From the NCBI GenBank assembly GCA_902790405.1, contig CADARW010000010.1, forward strand, positions 1-40,339: DNA of 40,339 nt. Direction: 5' to 3'. Shown in pieces: positions 24,583 through 36,593 of the stretch (the stretch's first letter is position 1; each line of letters opens with the position of its first letter). This DNA comes from an uncultured Bacteroidia bacterium. Lineage in GTDB: Bacteria; Bacteroidota; Bacteroidia; Bacteroidales; ML635J-15. The notes below the pieces were generated by a model that was not told where the DNA came from, did not search any database, and worked only from the letters and a program-made list of their open reading frames with translations. The position numbers were made by a program, and so were the translations under genes.

Positions 24583-26034
24583 TCATTTCGCAGAATATTG
24601 GACAATAAACAAATTATAATCACCAAAATCTGCGTAAATTTTTTCGACAGGCTCAGCTTTATCGAAACAATCTGAAGATAAATTGTTCAACAAACGTGCC
24701 CGGTTCAGTGGCGAAGGACGGGCTGGGATATCGGTGACGTATTCTCCATCGGGAATATCATCTCCTAACTCAAAAATTCTATCCTCTGCCAATTCGCCAT
24801 AGCGATAATAATATAGATTCTCGACAGTATGCTCATCAACGGCAATGAATTTTACATCTTGATTACGCTTCAAGTAATCCACCACAGCCTCTTCGTTGTA
24901 ATAATTGCAAATATTTTCGGGAAGAATTGCCCAGCAGAAATTCCATACGAAAAGCGAAGTCGCCAAAATTGTAACGCTACGTGCTTGCAAATAAAACATT
25001 GAAGCAAGATAAAAAGACAACGCAAATGGTAACATTACCATAAATTCAGTATTGCCATCGGAAAAACAAGCGAAGGCAAACTGAAACGCAAAAATTCCGA
25101 AGTGTACAAATCCGAACAATTTGTCAGTCACGACCTTGCGTCCATGTTTTATCATCCTATAAACTATATAGGCCATAATAGGCAATAAAAGGAAGACCAC
25201 ATAAAGCCAAGGCATCATTTTTAACAATAGTAAAAAATTGCCATGTATCTGCATGATACTACGCACAAAACTTATCGGCGTCATCAAGATATTTTTCCAC
25301 CCAATACCAGAAGAAGCATCCGTAAAATAATACGACAATGCATAATGGAAAAGATTTGATACCGACCACTCGCCATTTTCATAAAAGACTAATGTTAACG
25401 AATAGATTGCTGGAATAACAAGCAAAGTAAATGTATAAACTATTGATTCGCGATAACGTTTGCTGAAAAGCAAGCCTACAAACAAGCCCACTGTCCAAAA
25501 AATCTGCACCTGATGAAAAAGGCAGGCCAATACCGACATTAGTCCAGATGCGAATGCAAATAATAGTTTATTGTCACGTATAGTCCGCAAAAAAAAGTAG
25601 GAGGCTGCAACCGAAAAGAATATTGGAATTACATATGTTTCACACTGAACCGAATAACGCATAAAACCGAAACAAGCCCCCAAAAGCAAGACAAGCGCTT
25701 TTGCTGTTGTTTTTTCTGTAATACGTTGTAAAATACGCCACGACACAAGCAAAGCTGCTATTGCAAACAATGCTGTTACAATATTCATCAGCATCATCGC
25801 GTCAATATCCGAGCAAAATATCCCACATAATTTATATATGCAGAAATGGAAGGCATTATGTATTAGATGATGAGGCCAGAACAAATCGGTGGCATATTTT
25901 ACATCAGCAGCATAATTTATTGCATCACACGATGGATTGTTACTCGGGAAAAACAAATAGCAAGCCGATAGCAAAAGCATCCCCAAAAGAAAAAATTTTC
26001 TTTTGCACAAATCTGCTATTGTCTTTAGTTTCAT
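24583..26034 (-). CDS. Polytopic membrane protein resembling GT-C glycosyltransferases
   Basis: A 483-residue protein with about ten to eleven hydrophobic spans over residues 12-400. The first periplasmic loop (PSCDAINYAADVKYATDLFWPHH) carries acidic residues followed by HHLIH, the layout seen in GT-C fold lipid-linked sugar transferases such as the PMT/ArnT and DUF2723 groups. A soluble C-terminal tail of about 90 residues follows (VDEHTVENLYYYRYGEL). Function is therefore a cautious inference; no close family is recognised. Codon use appears more AT-rich than in the flanking genes. A TATCTTTG box at 26047-26040 would start transcription at or next to the ATG. Confidence 0.6.
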   Translation of the reverse strand: MKLKTIADLCKRKFFLLGMLLLSACYLFFPSNNPSCDAINYAADVKYATDLFWPHHLIHNAFHFCIYKLCGIFCSDIDAMMLMNIVTALFAIAALLVSWRILQRITEKTTAKALVLLLGACFGFMRYSVQCETYVIPIFFSVAASYFFLRTIRDNKLLFAFASGLMSVLACLFHQVQIFWTVGLFVGLLFSKRYRESIVYTFTLLVIPAIYSLTLVFYENGEWSVSNLFHYALSYYFTDASSGIGWKNILMTPISFVRSIMQIHGNFLLLLKMMPWLYVVFLLLPIMAYIVYRMIKHGRKVVTDKLFGFVHFGIFAFQFAFACFSDGNTEFMVMLPFALSFYLASMFYLQARSVTILATSLFVWNFCWAILPENICNYYNEEAVVDYLKRNQDVKFIAVDEHTVENLYYYRYGELAEDRIFELGDDIPDGEYVTDIPARPSPLNRARLLNNLSSDCFDKAEPVEKIYADFGDYNLFIVQYSAK

Positions 26035-26039
26035 AGTTG

Positions 26040-26047
26040 CAAAGATA
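26040..26047 (-). promoter_or_regulatory. Candidate -7 box of the GT-C-like gene
   Basis: TATCTTTG on the minus strand matches TAnnTTTG and ends five bases before the ATG at 26034, so the mRNA would have almost no leader. It is immediately downstream of the groEL terminator. Confidence 0.4.
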
Positions 26048-26083
26048 ATAAAAAAAAGAAGTCAGTTCATCGGAACTGACTTC
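26048..26083 (-). terminator. Rho-independent terminator of groESL
   Basis: A perfect 12-bp stem (AGAAGTCAGTTC at 26056-26067, loop ATCG, GAACTGACTTCT at 26072-26083) is followed on the minus strand by a T-run (complement of the A-run ending at 26056). It lies 27 bp past the groEL stop. Confidence 0.9.
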
Positions 26084-26109
26084 TAACTTAATTTTTATGA
26101 GTAATAATT

Positions 26110-27759
<1,650 letters not shown>

Positions 27760-27766
27760 TCAAAAA

Positions 27767-28048
27767 TTATTCTTCTACTACTAATAAAATATCGTTCTGG
27801 TTCATAATCAAGTAGCTTTCGCCATTGATTTTCAACTCGGTACCGCTGTACTTTCCGTAAAGTACTACGTCGCCAGCCTTAACCTCGATGGGTTCGTCCT
27901 TCTTCTGGTTTCCTACTGCGATGATTTTACCTTTCTGTGGTTTTTCCTGTGCTGAATCGGGGATAATGATTCCGCCAACTGTCTTCTGTTCTGCTGCTTC
28001 CGGTTTAATCAGGACTTTGCCTGCCATTGGTCTTCCTATCTTTTCCAT
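27767..28048 (-). CDS. groES: Co-chaperonin GroES (10 kDa)
   Basis: The lid of the GroEL chamber. From the ATG at 28048 it has 93 residues: [19 protein letters not shown], then the mobile loop [21 protein letters not shown] with the GroEL-binding GGIII. The barrel segments [14 protein letters not shown] and [10 protein letters not shown] follow. The frame is open further upstream, but homologues start close to this ATG and the upstream part overlaps the proposed regulatory region. It is co-transcribed with groEL. Confidence 0.98.
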   Translation of the reverse strand: MEKIGRPMAGKVLIKPEAAEQKTVGGIIIPDSAQEKPQKGKIIAVGNQKKDEPIEVKAGDVVLYGKYSGTELKINGESYLIMNQNDILLVVEE

Positions 28049-28091
28049 GATATCTTTTAATTTTTTTGTTAGACAATTTAAAATTTTACGG

Positions 28092-28165
28092 CATGACCTT
28101 ATCGAAAAATGTGCCATCGTCAAAAAACTGACAAAATGGCAATTCCGAAGTTGGCAGAACTGACA
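28092..28165 (-). promoter_or_regulatory. Putative special (heat-shock type) promoter region of groESL
   Basis: No TAnnTTTG box is found in the 200 bp upstream of groES. Instead the minus strand carries TGTCAGTT twice, 32 bp apart (28165-28158 and 28133-28126), TGCCA at 28156-28152 and 28141-28137, and then TGGCACATTTTTCGA starting at 28116. The last resembles a sigma-54 -24 element (TGGCAC) with a poor -12 half (GA instead of GC). No CIRCE repeat is seen. The assignment is an inference. Confidence 0.35.
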
Positions 28166-28193
28166 TGGGGTGTCGGAATGGCGGATGGAAAGA

Positions 28194-28231
28194 ATAAAAA
28201 AAGCGCGGACAGCCTTAACTTTCTGCGCTTT
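28194..28231 (-). terminator. Rho-independent terminator of eno
   Basis: A 10-bp stem (AAAGCGCGGA at 28200-28209 with TCTGCGCTTT at 28222-28231, one G-T pair) with a 12-nt loop is followed on the minus strand by a run of T (complement of 28196-28202). It lies 20 bp beyond the eno stop. Confidence 0.85.
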
Positions 28232-28251
28232 CTATTATTAACTTAAAAATC

Positions 28252-29607
<1,356 letters not shown>

Positions 29608-29612
29608 TTAAA

Positions 29613-30083
29613 CTATTCTTCCTTCTTTTCTTCCTGTGCTGGAGCAGCTTCAGCTGTAGTGTCGGCAGCTTTCTTACGTGAACGACGAACTTTCTTCTTA
29701 GTTTCCTTTGCAGCGAGCATGTTCTCGTTGTAGTCAACAAGTTCCATCATACACATTTCAGCATTATCACCTAAGCGGTTGCCAGTTCTGAGGATACGAG
29801 TATATCCACCTGGTCTATCGCCAACCTTAACTATAACATTGCGGAAGAGTTCGGTTATAGCTTCCTTGTTTTCGAGGTAGCTGAAAACAACCCTGCGGTT
29901 GTGAGTTGAGTCTTCCTTGGCCTTTGTGATCAGAGGTTCTACATAAACTCTCAAAGCCTTAGCCTTAGCTACAGTTGTGAAGATGCGCTTATGCAAAATC
30001 AGAGAAGATGCCATGTTAGACAACAATGCCTGCCTGTGAGCACTCTTTCTTCCTAAATGATTAACTTTCTTATTATGTCTCAT
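29613..30083 (-). CDS. rplQ: 50S ribosomal protein L17
   Basis: Last gene of the alpha operon. L17 sits near the polypeptide exit tunnel. The N terminus [20 protein letters not shown] is the family hallmark, followed by [20 protein letters not shown] and [20 protein letters not shown]. At 156 residues it is longer than the 120-130 of proteobacterial L17. The extra part is a low-complexity Lys/Arg then Ala/Glu tail ([18 protein letters not shown]), a feature shared with other Bacteroidota. 12 bp after rpoA. Confidence 0.98.
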   Translation of the reverse strand: MRHNKKVNHLGRKSAHRQALLSNMASSLILHKRIFTTVAKAKALRVYVEPLITKAKEDSTHNRRVVFSYLENKEAITELFRNVIVKVGDRPGGYTRILRTGNRLGDNAEMCMMELVDYNENMLAAKETKKKVRRSRKKAADTTAEAAPAQEEKKEE

Positions 30084-30095
30084 TTTCTAAAAGTA

Positions 30096-31088
30096 TTATT
30101 CCTTATCCAACTTATATTTTGATGTATCCATTCCGAAGCTAAGGTTCTTCATATCAAGAAGAGCCTCGAGTTCGGTGAGTGACTTCTTGCCGAAGTTTCT
30201 GAACTTCAGCAAGTCAGACTTATTGTATTGAACCAAGTCGCCCAATGTTTCGATTTCGGCAGCCTTCAAGCAATTTAGCGCACGAACAGAAAGGTCAAGA
30301 TCTACAAGTCTAGACTTGAGCAACTGCCTCATGCGGAGAACTTCCTCGTCGAATTCATCTTTTTCGTGCTTTTCGTCAGTATCGAGCGTAATCTTTTCGT
30401 CTGAGAACAACATGAAATGATGAATAAGAATCTTGGCAGCTTCCTTCAAAGCATCCTTGGGGTGAATAGAACCGTCGGTCTGGATTTCGATAATGAGCTT
30501 ATCGTAGTCGGTTCTCTGTTCAACACGCATATTCTCTACATAATACTTAACGTTAACAATCGGGGTAAAGATTGATCCGATTGGAATAACGCCGATAGTA
30601 TCGTCGAGAGTTCTATTTTCGTCGGGCTGAACATATCCCCTACCCTTAATGATAGACAAGTCCATCTTGAGGGTTACAGAAGGTTCCATACGGCAAATGA
30701 GCAAATCAGGGTTCAAAATCTTGAAACCAGAAAGGAATTTTCCGATATCACCAGCTCTGAACTCCTGCTGTCCTGATATGACAACAGAAACATTCTCGTG
30801 GTTGACATCCTCAATCTGCTGCTTGAAACGAACCTGCTTCAGCTGGAGAATGATTTCAGTAACATCTTCCATTACTCCGGGTATTGTTGAAAATTCGTGG
30901 TCAACACCCTCAATTTTTACGGATGAAATTGCAAAACCTTCGAGCGATGAAAGCAGTATTCTTCTCAATGCATTTCCGATTGTCATACCATAACCCGGCT
31001 CGAGTGGTCTGAACTCGAACTTTCCGTAGAAATCGGTAGCTTCAAGCATTACTACCTTATCTGGCTTTTGAAACGCTAAAATTGACAT
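30096..31088 (-). CDS. rpoA: DNA-directed RNA polymerase subunit alpha
   Basis: Assembly platform and upstream-DNA/activator contact of RNA polymerase; 330 residues. The N-terminal dimerisation domain includes [24 protein letters not shown] and [15 protein letters not shown] sequence (here [15 protein letters not shown]). The C-terminal domain (about 255-320) has the two helix-hairpin-helix parts [21 protein letters not shown] and [19 protein letters not shown]. It lies 11 bp after rpsD in the conserved alpha operon. Confidence 0.99.
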   Translation of the reverse strand: MSILAFQKPDKVVMLEATDFYGKFEFRPLEPGYGMTIGNALRRILLSSLEGFAISSVKIEGVDHEFSTIPGVMEDVTEIILQLKQVRFKQQIEDVNHENVSVVISGQQEFRAGDIGKFLSGFKILNPDLLICRMEPSVTLKMDLSIIKGRGYVQPDENRTLDDTIGVIPIGSIFTPIVNVKYYVENMRVEQRTDYDKLIIEIQTDGSIHPKDALKEAAKILIHHFMLFSDEKITLDTDEKHEKDEFDEEVLRMRQLLKSRLVDLDLSVRALNCLKAAEIETLGDLVQYNKSDLLKFRNFGKKSLTELEALLDMKNLSFGMDTSKYKLDKE

Positions 31089-31099
31089 TTACTTACCTT

Positions 31100-31708
31100 T
31101 TATTTTGAATACAATTCGACAATTAACTGTTCTCTTATGTTTTCCGGAATGTCTTCCCTTTCAGGAATCGACATGAACTTACCAGACATTGAAGCTTCGT
31201 CCCATTCCATCCACGGATACTTGCTGTGGTTGAATCCGCTCAAGCTGTTGGTAATGATTTCCAACGACTTTGATCTTTCGCGAACCGAAATGATATCACC
31301 TGGCTTTACCGAGAACGAAGGAATGTTGCACATTTCGCCGTTTACCATAATGTGGCGGTGTGAAACGAGCTGACGAGCCGATACTCTTGTAGGAGCAATA
31401 CCGAGTCTGTAAACTACGTTGTCGAGTCTTGATTCGAGCAACTGAAGCAGAACAACACCAGTTACGCCCTTCGAGCTGCTAGCCTTCTTGAAAAGGTTGC
31501 GGAACTGTCTTTCGAGAACGCCGTAGGTATATTTAGCTTTCTGCTTTTCGCGAAGCTGAGTACCATATTCAGAAACTTTCTTTCTCTTCTTGTTAAAACC
31601 ATGCTGTCCGGGAGGGAAGTTTCTTCTTTCCAATACCTTATCCGGGCCAAAGATTGGCTCACCAAATTTTCTTGCAATTTTAGTTTGCGGTCCTGTATAT
31701 CTTGCCAT
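31100..31708 (-). CDS. rpsD: 30S ribosomal protein S4
   Basis: Primary 16S rRNA-binding protein of the 30S body and translational repressor of the alpha operon in E. coli. It has 202 residues, with [20 protein letters not shown] at the start, the S4 RNA-binding domain [21 protein letters not shown] and the HIMVNGE loop. The N terminus lacks the four zinc-binding Cys residues of the Zn-type S4. 36 bp after rpsK. Confidence 0.98.
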   Translation of the reverse strand: MARYTGPQTKIARKFGEPIFGPDKVLERRNFPPGQHGFNKKRKKVSEYGTQLREKQKAKYTYGVLERQFRNLFKKASSSKGVTGVVLLQLLESRLDNVVYRLGIAPTRVSARQLVSHRHIMVNGEMCNIPSFSVKPGDIISVRERSKSLEIITNSLSGFNHSKYPWMEWDEASMSGKFMSIPEREDIPENIREQLIVELYSK

Positions 31709-31744
31709 TTTTCTTTGCTTTTAAAAATAACACTAAACCCAAAA

Positions 31745-32134
31745 TTAAACTCTTCTTCTCTTAGGAGGTCTGCAGCCGTTGTGTGGCAATGGAGTTACGT
31801 CGATGATTTCGGTAACTTCAATACCCATGTTGTGCAACGATCTTACAGCTGATTCTCTACCAGCACCCGGTCCCTTTACGTAAGCCTTTACTTTTCTGAG
31901 GCCCAAGTCGTATGCTACCTTACCGCAGTCTTCTGCTGCCATCTGTCCTGCATACGGGGTGTTCTTCTTACTTCCGCGGAAACCGTTCTTTCCTGAAGAA
32001 GACCATGATATAACCTGTCCTTCGTTATTTGTCAACGTTACGATGATGTTGTTGAACGAAGTATGAACGTGAGCAAGGCCAGTAGCCTCTACTTTTACTA
32101 CACGCTTCTTTGTTACTCTTGCTTTCTTAGCCAT
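31745..32134 (-). CDS. rpsK: 30S ribosomal protein S11
   Basis: Platform protein of the 30S subunit that shapes the mRNA path near the Shine-Dalgarno helix. It has 129 residues with the family blocks [39 protein letters not shown] and the C-terminal [18 protein letters not shown]. 7 bp after rpsM. Confidence 0.98.
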   Translation of the reverse strand: MAKKARVTKKRVVKVEATGLAHVHTSFNNIIVTLTNNEGQVISWSSSGKNGFRGSKKNTPYAGQMAAEDCGKVAYDLGLRKVKAYVKGPGAGRESAVRSLHNMGIEVTEIIDVTPLPHNGCRPPKRRRV

Positions 32135-32141
32135 ATCTTAC

Positions 32142-32507
32142 TTATTTCTTTTTGTTGGCAATAGTTTTCTTTTTACCTCTACGTGTTCTTGCGTTGTTCT
32201 TAGTCTTCTGACCTCTCAAGGGCAAACCAAGACGATGACGGATTCCCCTGTAGCAACCTATATCTTGCAAACGCTTGATATTAAGTTGAATTTCTGAACG
32301 CAATTCACCTTCGAGACGGTATTTTCCAACTGCCTGACGAATTGCTGCGATTTGCTCGTCGTTCCAATCTTTTGCCTTGATGTCTTCGTCAACACCGGCT
32401 TCCTGAAGAATCGTTGCCGATCTGCTGCGGCCAATTCCAAAGATGTAGGTAAGCGCAATTACGCCACGCTTGTTATTCGGAACATCTACACCTGCTATTC
32501 TTGCCAT
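32142..32507 (-). CDS. rpsM: 30S ribosomal protein S13
   Basis: Head protein of the 30S subunit, forming bridges to the 50S and touching P-site tRNA. It has 121 residues: [20 protein letters not shown], the helix-two-turns-helix [33 protein letters not shown] and the basic tail [11 protein letters not shown]. 38 bp after rpmJ. Confidence 0.98.
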   Translation of the reverse strand: MARIAGVDVPNNKRGVIALTYIFGIGRSRSATILQEAGVDEDIKAKDWNDEQIAAIRQAVGKYRLEGELRSEIQLNIKRLQDIGCYRGIRHRLGLPLRGQKTKNNARTRRGKKKTIANKKK

Positions 32508-32545
32508 ATTCTATTTCTTTAATTTTATTTATAACACTATTAATA

Positions 32546-32662
32546 TTAACCCTGACGTTGATTAAATTTAGGATTCTTTTTACATATAACGTAAACTCTT
32601 CCTTTTCTTCTGACGATAATGCAATCGTCACTTCTCTTTTTTACAGACGTTCTTACTTTCAT
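32546..32662 (-). CDS. rpmJ: 50S ribosomal protein L36
   Basis: A 38-residue protein of the 50S subunit: [20 protein letters not shown], then [18 protein letters not shown]. Start ATG 32662-32660 and stop at 32548-32546. Zinc-type L36 carries Cys11, Cys14, Cys27 and His near 32. Here the positions read Ser11, Cys14, Cys27 and no His, so the ribbon is incomplete. It lies between infA (13 bp) and rpsM (38 bp) as in other bacteria. Confidence 0.97.
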   Translation of the reverse strand: MKVRTSVKKRSDDCIIVRRKGRVYVICKKNPKFNQRQG

Positions 32663-32675
32663 CTCTATAATGTTT

Positions 32676-32894
32676 TTATTTGTATCTAAAAGTTATTCTA
32701 CCTTTAGTTAAATCGTAAGGCGACATTTCCAACCTGACCTTATCTCCCGGCAATATCCTGATGTAATGCATACGCATCTTACCGGAAATGTGGGCAGTAA
32801 TTATGTGTCCGCCTTCCAGCTCGACCCTGAACATTGCATTGGACAACGCCTCGATAATCGTTCCGTCCAATTCTATAGAAAGTTGTTTTGCCAT
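32676..32894 (-). CDS. infA: Translation initiation factor IF-1
   Basis: A 72-residue OB-fold protein that occupies the 30S A site during initiation. [40 protein letters not shown] and the C-terminal [12 protein letters not shown] are diagnostic. 7 bp after map. Confidence 0.98.
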   Translation of the reverse strand: MAKQLSIELDGTIIEALSNAMFRVELEGGHIITAHISGKMRMHYIRILPGDKVRLEMSPYDLTKGRITFRYK

Positions 32895-32901
32895 ACAAAA
32901 A

Positions 32902-33684
32902 CTAATTCTTCTTTTTCTTTAAAACTTCTTCAATTAAACTAAAATCAGATAAAATATCTGCCTTACCGTTTTTTACAACCACTGTGTGCTCAAAATGAGC
33001 CGATGGTTTTCCATCTTTGGTTTTTATTGTCCATCCGTCTCTCTCCTGAACGATTGCTCGTTTGCCCATATTGATAACCGGCTCGATTGCTATGATCATC
33101 CGTTCTTTCAGTTTCAAGCCCTTGCCTGCTCTACCGAAGTTCGGTATGCTTGGCTCCTCGTGCAAGAAATGTCCGACACCATGACCGACCAGTTCCTCGA
33201 CAACCGAATATCCGTGGGACTCTGCATGCTTCTGTACGGCATTTCCAATATCTCCTATCCGCTTTCCTACTACGGCCTGCTCTATTCCTTTGTAAAGACA
33301 TTCCTTTGTACACACCAACAATGCCCTTACTGCCGGCTCGGCTTCACCGACCTCGAAGGTATAGCAGGAATCTCCGTAGAAGCCGTTCATCAGCGCTCCA
33401 CAATCGATGGAAACAATATCACCATCCTTTAATTCCAGACTTGATGGAATTCCGTGAACAACCGCATCGTTGACCGAAACACACAAGGTGTTTGGAAAGC
33501 CGTTGTAGTTGAGGAATCCCGGAACACCACCGTTATCCAGAATAAATTCCTTTGCCAATTTGTCCAACTTCGAGGTCGTTACACCCGGTGCTATTTCAGC
33601 CGCGAGCATCGCGTGGGTCTTCGACACCAAAAGACAACTCTTTCGTGTCAACTCAACCTCGTCGTCAGACTTTATAAAAATCAT
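32902..33684 (-). CDS. map: Type I methionine aminopeptidase
   Basis: Removes the initiator Met from nascent proteins; a cytoplasmic metalloenzyme. From the ATG at 33684 it has 260 residues; a TTG one codon earlier is in frame but unlikely. The five metal ligands are visible: Asp in VSIDCGA, Asp in YGDSCY, His in [12 protein letters not shown], Glu in IAIEPV and Glu in HFEHTVVV. No N-terminal zinc-finger extension is present. It lies between secY (9 bp) and infA (7 bp). Confidence 0.97.
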   Translation of the reverse strand: MIFIKSDDEVELTRKSCLLVSKTHAMLAAEIAPGVTTSKLDKLAKEFILDNGGVPGFLNYNGFPNTLCVSVNDAVVHGIPSSLELKDGDIVSIDCGALMNGFYGDSCYTFEVGEAEPAVRALLVCTKECLYKGIEQAVVGKRIGDIGNAVQKHAESHGYSVVEELVGHGVGHFLHEEPSIPNFGRAGKGLKLKERMIIAIEPVINMGKRAIVQERDGWTIKTKDGKPSAHFEHTVVVKNGKADILSDFSLIEEVLKKKKN

Positions 33685-33693
33685 CAAAGATCG

Positions 33694-35031
33694 TTACATT
33701 GCAGAAACAGAGCCTCTGCCTTTAATTCTTCCCGACTTTGTCAATCCGTCGTAGTGGCGCATCAACAAGTGGCTTTCAATCTGCTGGAGTGTGTCGAGAA
33801 TAACACCTACCAGAATCAACAATGATGTACCACCGTAGAACTGTGCAAACTGGCTGTTTACACCGAGCAATCTTGCGAAAGCAGGAAGGATTGCGATGAT
33901 TGCCAAGAAAATAGAACCTGGCAATGTTATCTTAGACATGATATCATCCAAGAATTCAACAGTCTTATTTCCTGGCTTTACACCTGGTATGAAACCACCG
34001 TTCTTCTTCATGTCTTCAGCCATCTGACGTGGATTGATAGTCACTGCTGTATAGAAATACGTGAAGACTATAATCAGTACTGCGAAGGTAAAGTTGTACC
34101 AAAATCCAGTATAATCGGCAAATGCAGCTACAAATCCGCCACCCTCTGAGCTGAAACCTGCGAACATGATCGGCAGGAACATAAGAGCCTGAGCGAAGAT
34201 GATAGGCATAACGCCGGCAGCATTAACCTTTAGAGGTATATACTGTCTTACGCCGCCATACTGCTTGTTACCGACAACACGCTTAGCGTACTGTACCGGA
34301 ATCTTACGTACAGCCTGTACCAATGCAATAGCAAGTACGAACACGATGAAAAGAACAACAAGTTCGATAAGGAGGACGAGAAGTCCACCACCAGCCTGCT
34401 CAAAACGAGTGACACATTCTCCAGCTAGAGCATATGGAAGTCTGGCGATGATACCAACCATGATGAGCAACGAAATACCGTTTCCGACGCCCTTGTCAGT
34501 AATTCTTTCACCAAGCCACAATATGAACATTGTTCCTGCAGTAAGGATAATTGTAGATGAGATTGTGAAGAACATACCACCATCAACAATTGCACCAGGA
34601 GTGTGGATCAACTGTGCACGCAAGTTTGCAATGTACGATGGAGCCTGGATGAGAAGAATAGCAATCGTCAAGAATCTTGTTATCTGATTGATCTTCTTTC
34701 TTCCGCTCTCGCCTTCACGCTGCAATCTCTGGAAATAAGGAACTGCGATGCCCAAAAGCTGAACAACGATGCTTGCCGAGATGTAAGGCATGATACCTAA
34801 TGCAAATATAGAAGCATTAGAGAATGCACCACCAGAAAACATATCCAACAAACTCAGAACACCTTCTGAAGTCTGCTTCGACAAGGCTGACAGTTCGTTC
34901 GGGTTTACACCAGGAAGAACGATATGAGCTCCAAGTCTGTAAATAAGAATGAATCCAAGAGTGAGGAGTATTCTCGAACGGAGATCCTCAATCTTGAATA
35001 TATTCTTTATTGTACTAAAAAATCTTTTCAT
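33694..35031 (-). CDS. secY: Protein translocase subunit SecY
   Basis: The channel-forming subunit of the SecYEG translocon in the inner membrane; 445 residues with ten membrane spans. Motifs: ILLTLGFILIYRLGAHIVLPGV, the plug region GGAFSNASIFALGIMPYISASI, QRLQREGESGRKKINQITR and KVNAAGVMPIIFA in the second half. The periplasmic and C5 loops (NPRQMAEDMKKNGGFIPG) follow. 6 bp after rplO. Confidence 0.98.
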   Translation of the reverse strand: MKRFFSTIKNIFKIEDLRSRILLTLGFILIYRLGAHIVLPGVNPNELSALSKQTSEGVLSLLDMFSGGAFSNASIFALGIMPYISASIVVQLLGIAVPYFQRLQREGESGRKKINQITRFLTIAILLIQAPSYIANLRAQLIHTPGAIVDGGMFFTISSTIILTAGTMFILWLGERITDKGVGNGISLLIMVGIIARLPYALAGECVTRFEQAGGGLLVLLIELVVLFIVFVLAIALVQAVRKIPVQYAKRVVGNKQYGGVRQYIPLKVNAAGVMPIIFAQALMFLPIMFAGFSSEGGGFVAAFADYTGFWYNFTFAVLIIVFTYFYTAVTINPRQMAEDMKKNGGFIPGVKPGNKTVEFLDDIMSKITLPGSIFLAIIAILPAFARLLGVNSQFAQFYGGTSLLILVGVILDTLQQIESHLLMRHYDGLTKSGRIKGRGSVSAM

Positions 35032-35037
35032 ACTAAA

Positions 35038-35484
35038 TTAAATTTTTTCAATTGTACCTCCGAGAGCTTCAATCTTTTCGGCTGCAGTTTTCGAGAATGC
35101 ATGAGCCTTGACTGTTACCTTGGAAGTTAATTCACCGTTTCCGAGAATCTTTACGAGATCGCGCTTAGAAACAAGACCATTGTTAATGAGGGTTTCGATG
35201 TCAACTACCTCAAGGTTTCTCTTTTCAACGAGAGCCTGAATTGTTGAAACGTTGATACCTTTATATTCGATTCTGTTTCTATTCTTAAATCCGAATTTTG
35301 GTGAAGTTCTCTGGATAGGCATCTGACCGCCTTCGAAACCGATCTTGTTCTTGTAACCGGATCTCTGCTTAGCGCCCTTATGACCTCTGGTAGAGGTTCC
35401 GCCTTTTCCTGAGCCTTGTCCACGGCCAATTCTCTTACAATCTTTTATCGAACCTTCTGCCGGTTTTAAGCAACTTAAATCCAT
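35038..35484 (-). CDS. rplO: 50S ribosomal protein L15
   Basis: A late-assembling 50S protein with a long extended N terminus. It has 148 residues: MDLSCLKPAEGSIKDCKRIG, the Gly-rich RGQGSGKGGTSTRGHKGAKQ, FEGGQMPIQRTSPKFGF and the globular end VKAHAFSKTAAEKIEALGG. 21 bp after rpmD. Confidence 0.98.
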   Translation of the reverse strand: MDLSCLKPAEGSIKDCKRIGRGQGSGKGGTSTRGHKGAKQRSGYKNKIGFEGGQMPIQRTSPKFGFKNRNRIEYKGINVSTIQALVEKRNLEVVDIETLINNGLVSKRDLVKILGNGELTSKVTVKAHAFSKTAAEKIEALGGTIEKI

Positions 35485-35505
35485 AATAAATCTTCTTTAA
35501 AATTA

Positions 35506-35682
35506 TTAAATTTCTTCAACATTTACTAAATGACGAACTTTTTCCACCATACCAAGTATCTGTGGGGTGGCTTCATGTTCAACAGGATTGTGCATTTTCT
35601 TTATACCCAATGCGGCGAGAGTATTCTTCTGACGCTGGGTGCTGCCAATCATACTTTTAATTTGCGTTACTCTAATCTTCAT
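35506..35682 (-). CDS. rpmD: 50S ribosomal protein L30
   Basis: A 58-residue 50S protein. The translation begins MKIRVTQIKSMIGSTQRQKN and continues TLAALGIKKMHNPVEHEATP before ending VRHLVNVEEI, the normal short bacterial L30. Start ATG at 35682, stop TAA at 35506-35508. It fits the rpsE-rpmD-rplO order. Confidence 0.97.
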   Translation of the reverse strand: MKIRVTQIKSMIGSTQRQKNTLAALGIKKMHNPVEHEATPQILGMVEKVRHLVNVEEI

Positions 35683-35694
35683 GACAAATAATTT

Positions 35695-36210
35695 TTATCC
35701 GTTAAACACTTTGTCCAAGTTCACTTGTCTCTGATATGCAACCTCGTTTGCATCGCGCATTTCGAGCAATGCAGCGATAGTAGCCTTTACCAAGTTATGA
35801 GGATTTGACGAACCCTTTGACTTTGCAAGGATATCGGTAATTCCCACGCTTTCGAATACGGCACGCATAGCACCACCAGCCTTTACACCAGTTCCCGATG
35901 CAGCAGGTTTAATCCATACTCTTGCACCGCCGAACTTAGCCGACTGCTCGTGAGGAACAGTTCCCTTATGTACAGGAACCTTAATCAAATTCTTCTTGGC
36001 ATCTTCAACACCCTTCTGGATAGCTGTTGTTACTTCGCTGGCCTTACCCAAGCCGTAACCTACGATTCCGTCTTCGTTTCCAACAACTACTATAGCCGAG
36101 AAACTGAAGGTACGTCCACCCTTGGTAACCTTGGTAACCCTCTGGATGCTAACCAATCTATCTTTTAATTCCAGATCACTGGTCTTTACTTTCTTAGCGT
36201 TATTCAACAT
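35695..36210 (-). CDS. rpsE: 30S ribosomal protein S5
   Basis: Decoding-fidelity protein of the 30S body. The ATG at 36210 gives 171 residues beginning [20 protein letters not shown]. The frame is open another 13 codons upstream, but that would overlap rplR, and homologues start near here. Blocks: [16 protein letters not shown] ([20 protein letters not shown]), [35 protein letters not shown] and [17 protein letters not shown]. 7 bp after rplR. Confidence 0.97.
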   Translation of the reverse strand: MLNNAKKVKTSDLELKDRLVSIQRVTKVTKGGRTFSFSAIVVVGNEDGIVGYGLGKASEVTTAIQKGVEDAKKNLIKVPVHKGTVPHEQSAKFGGARVWIKPAASGTGVKAGGAMRAVFESVGITDILAKSKGSSNPHNLVKATIAALLEMRDANEVAYQRQVNLDKVFNG

Positions 36211-36217
36211 ATCTTTA

Positions 36218-36574
36218 TTATAGTTTAAGTCCACCTTCTCTTGCACCATCGGCCAAAGCCTTTACCTTACCATGATACAAGTAACCATTTCTATCAAAAA
36301 CCACTTCCTTGATTCCCTTAGCCAAAGCCAATTCGGCAACCTTCTTGCCTACCATTGCAGCCTTCTGCGACTTGGTAGCCTTTGCGCCTTCTATTTCCTT
36401 GCACTTTGAAGTTGCAGAAACGAGGGTATTAGCAGCAAGGTCGTCGATTATCTGTACGCTTATCTGACGATTGCTACGGAATACGGACATTCTTGGTTTT
36501 TCAGCAGTTCCGAATATGTTTCTACGGATTCTGCGTTTTATCTTGAGTCTTCTTTCTATTTTCGAAAAAGCCAT
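36218..36574 (-). CDS. rplR: 50S ribosomal protein L18
   Basis: Binds 5S rRNA in the central protuberance. It has 118 residues with [38 protein letters not shown] and the C-terminal [20 protein letters not shown]. 19 bp after rplF. Confidence 0.98.
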   Translation of the reverse strand: MAFSKIERRLKIKRRIRRNIFGTAEKPRMSVFRSNRQISVQIIDDLAANTLVSATSKCKEIEGAKATKSQKAAMVGKKVAELALAKGIKEVVFDRNGYLYHGKVKALADGAREGGLKL

Positions 36575-36593
36575 ATCTTTAAAATTTTAAGAA

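Noticed and set aside
28049..28200. CIRCE operator upstream of groES
   Set aside because: No TTAGCACTC-N9-GAGTGCTAA-type inverted repeat was found.
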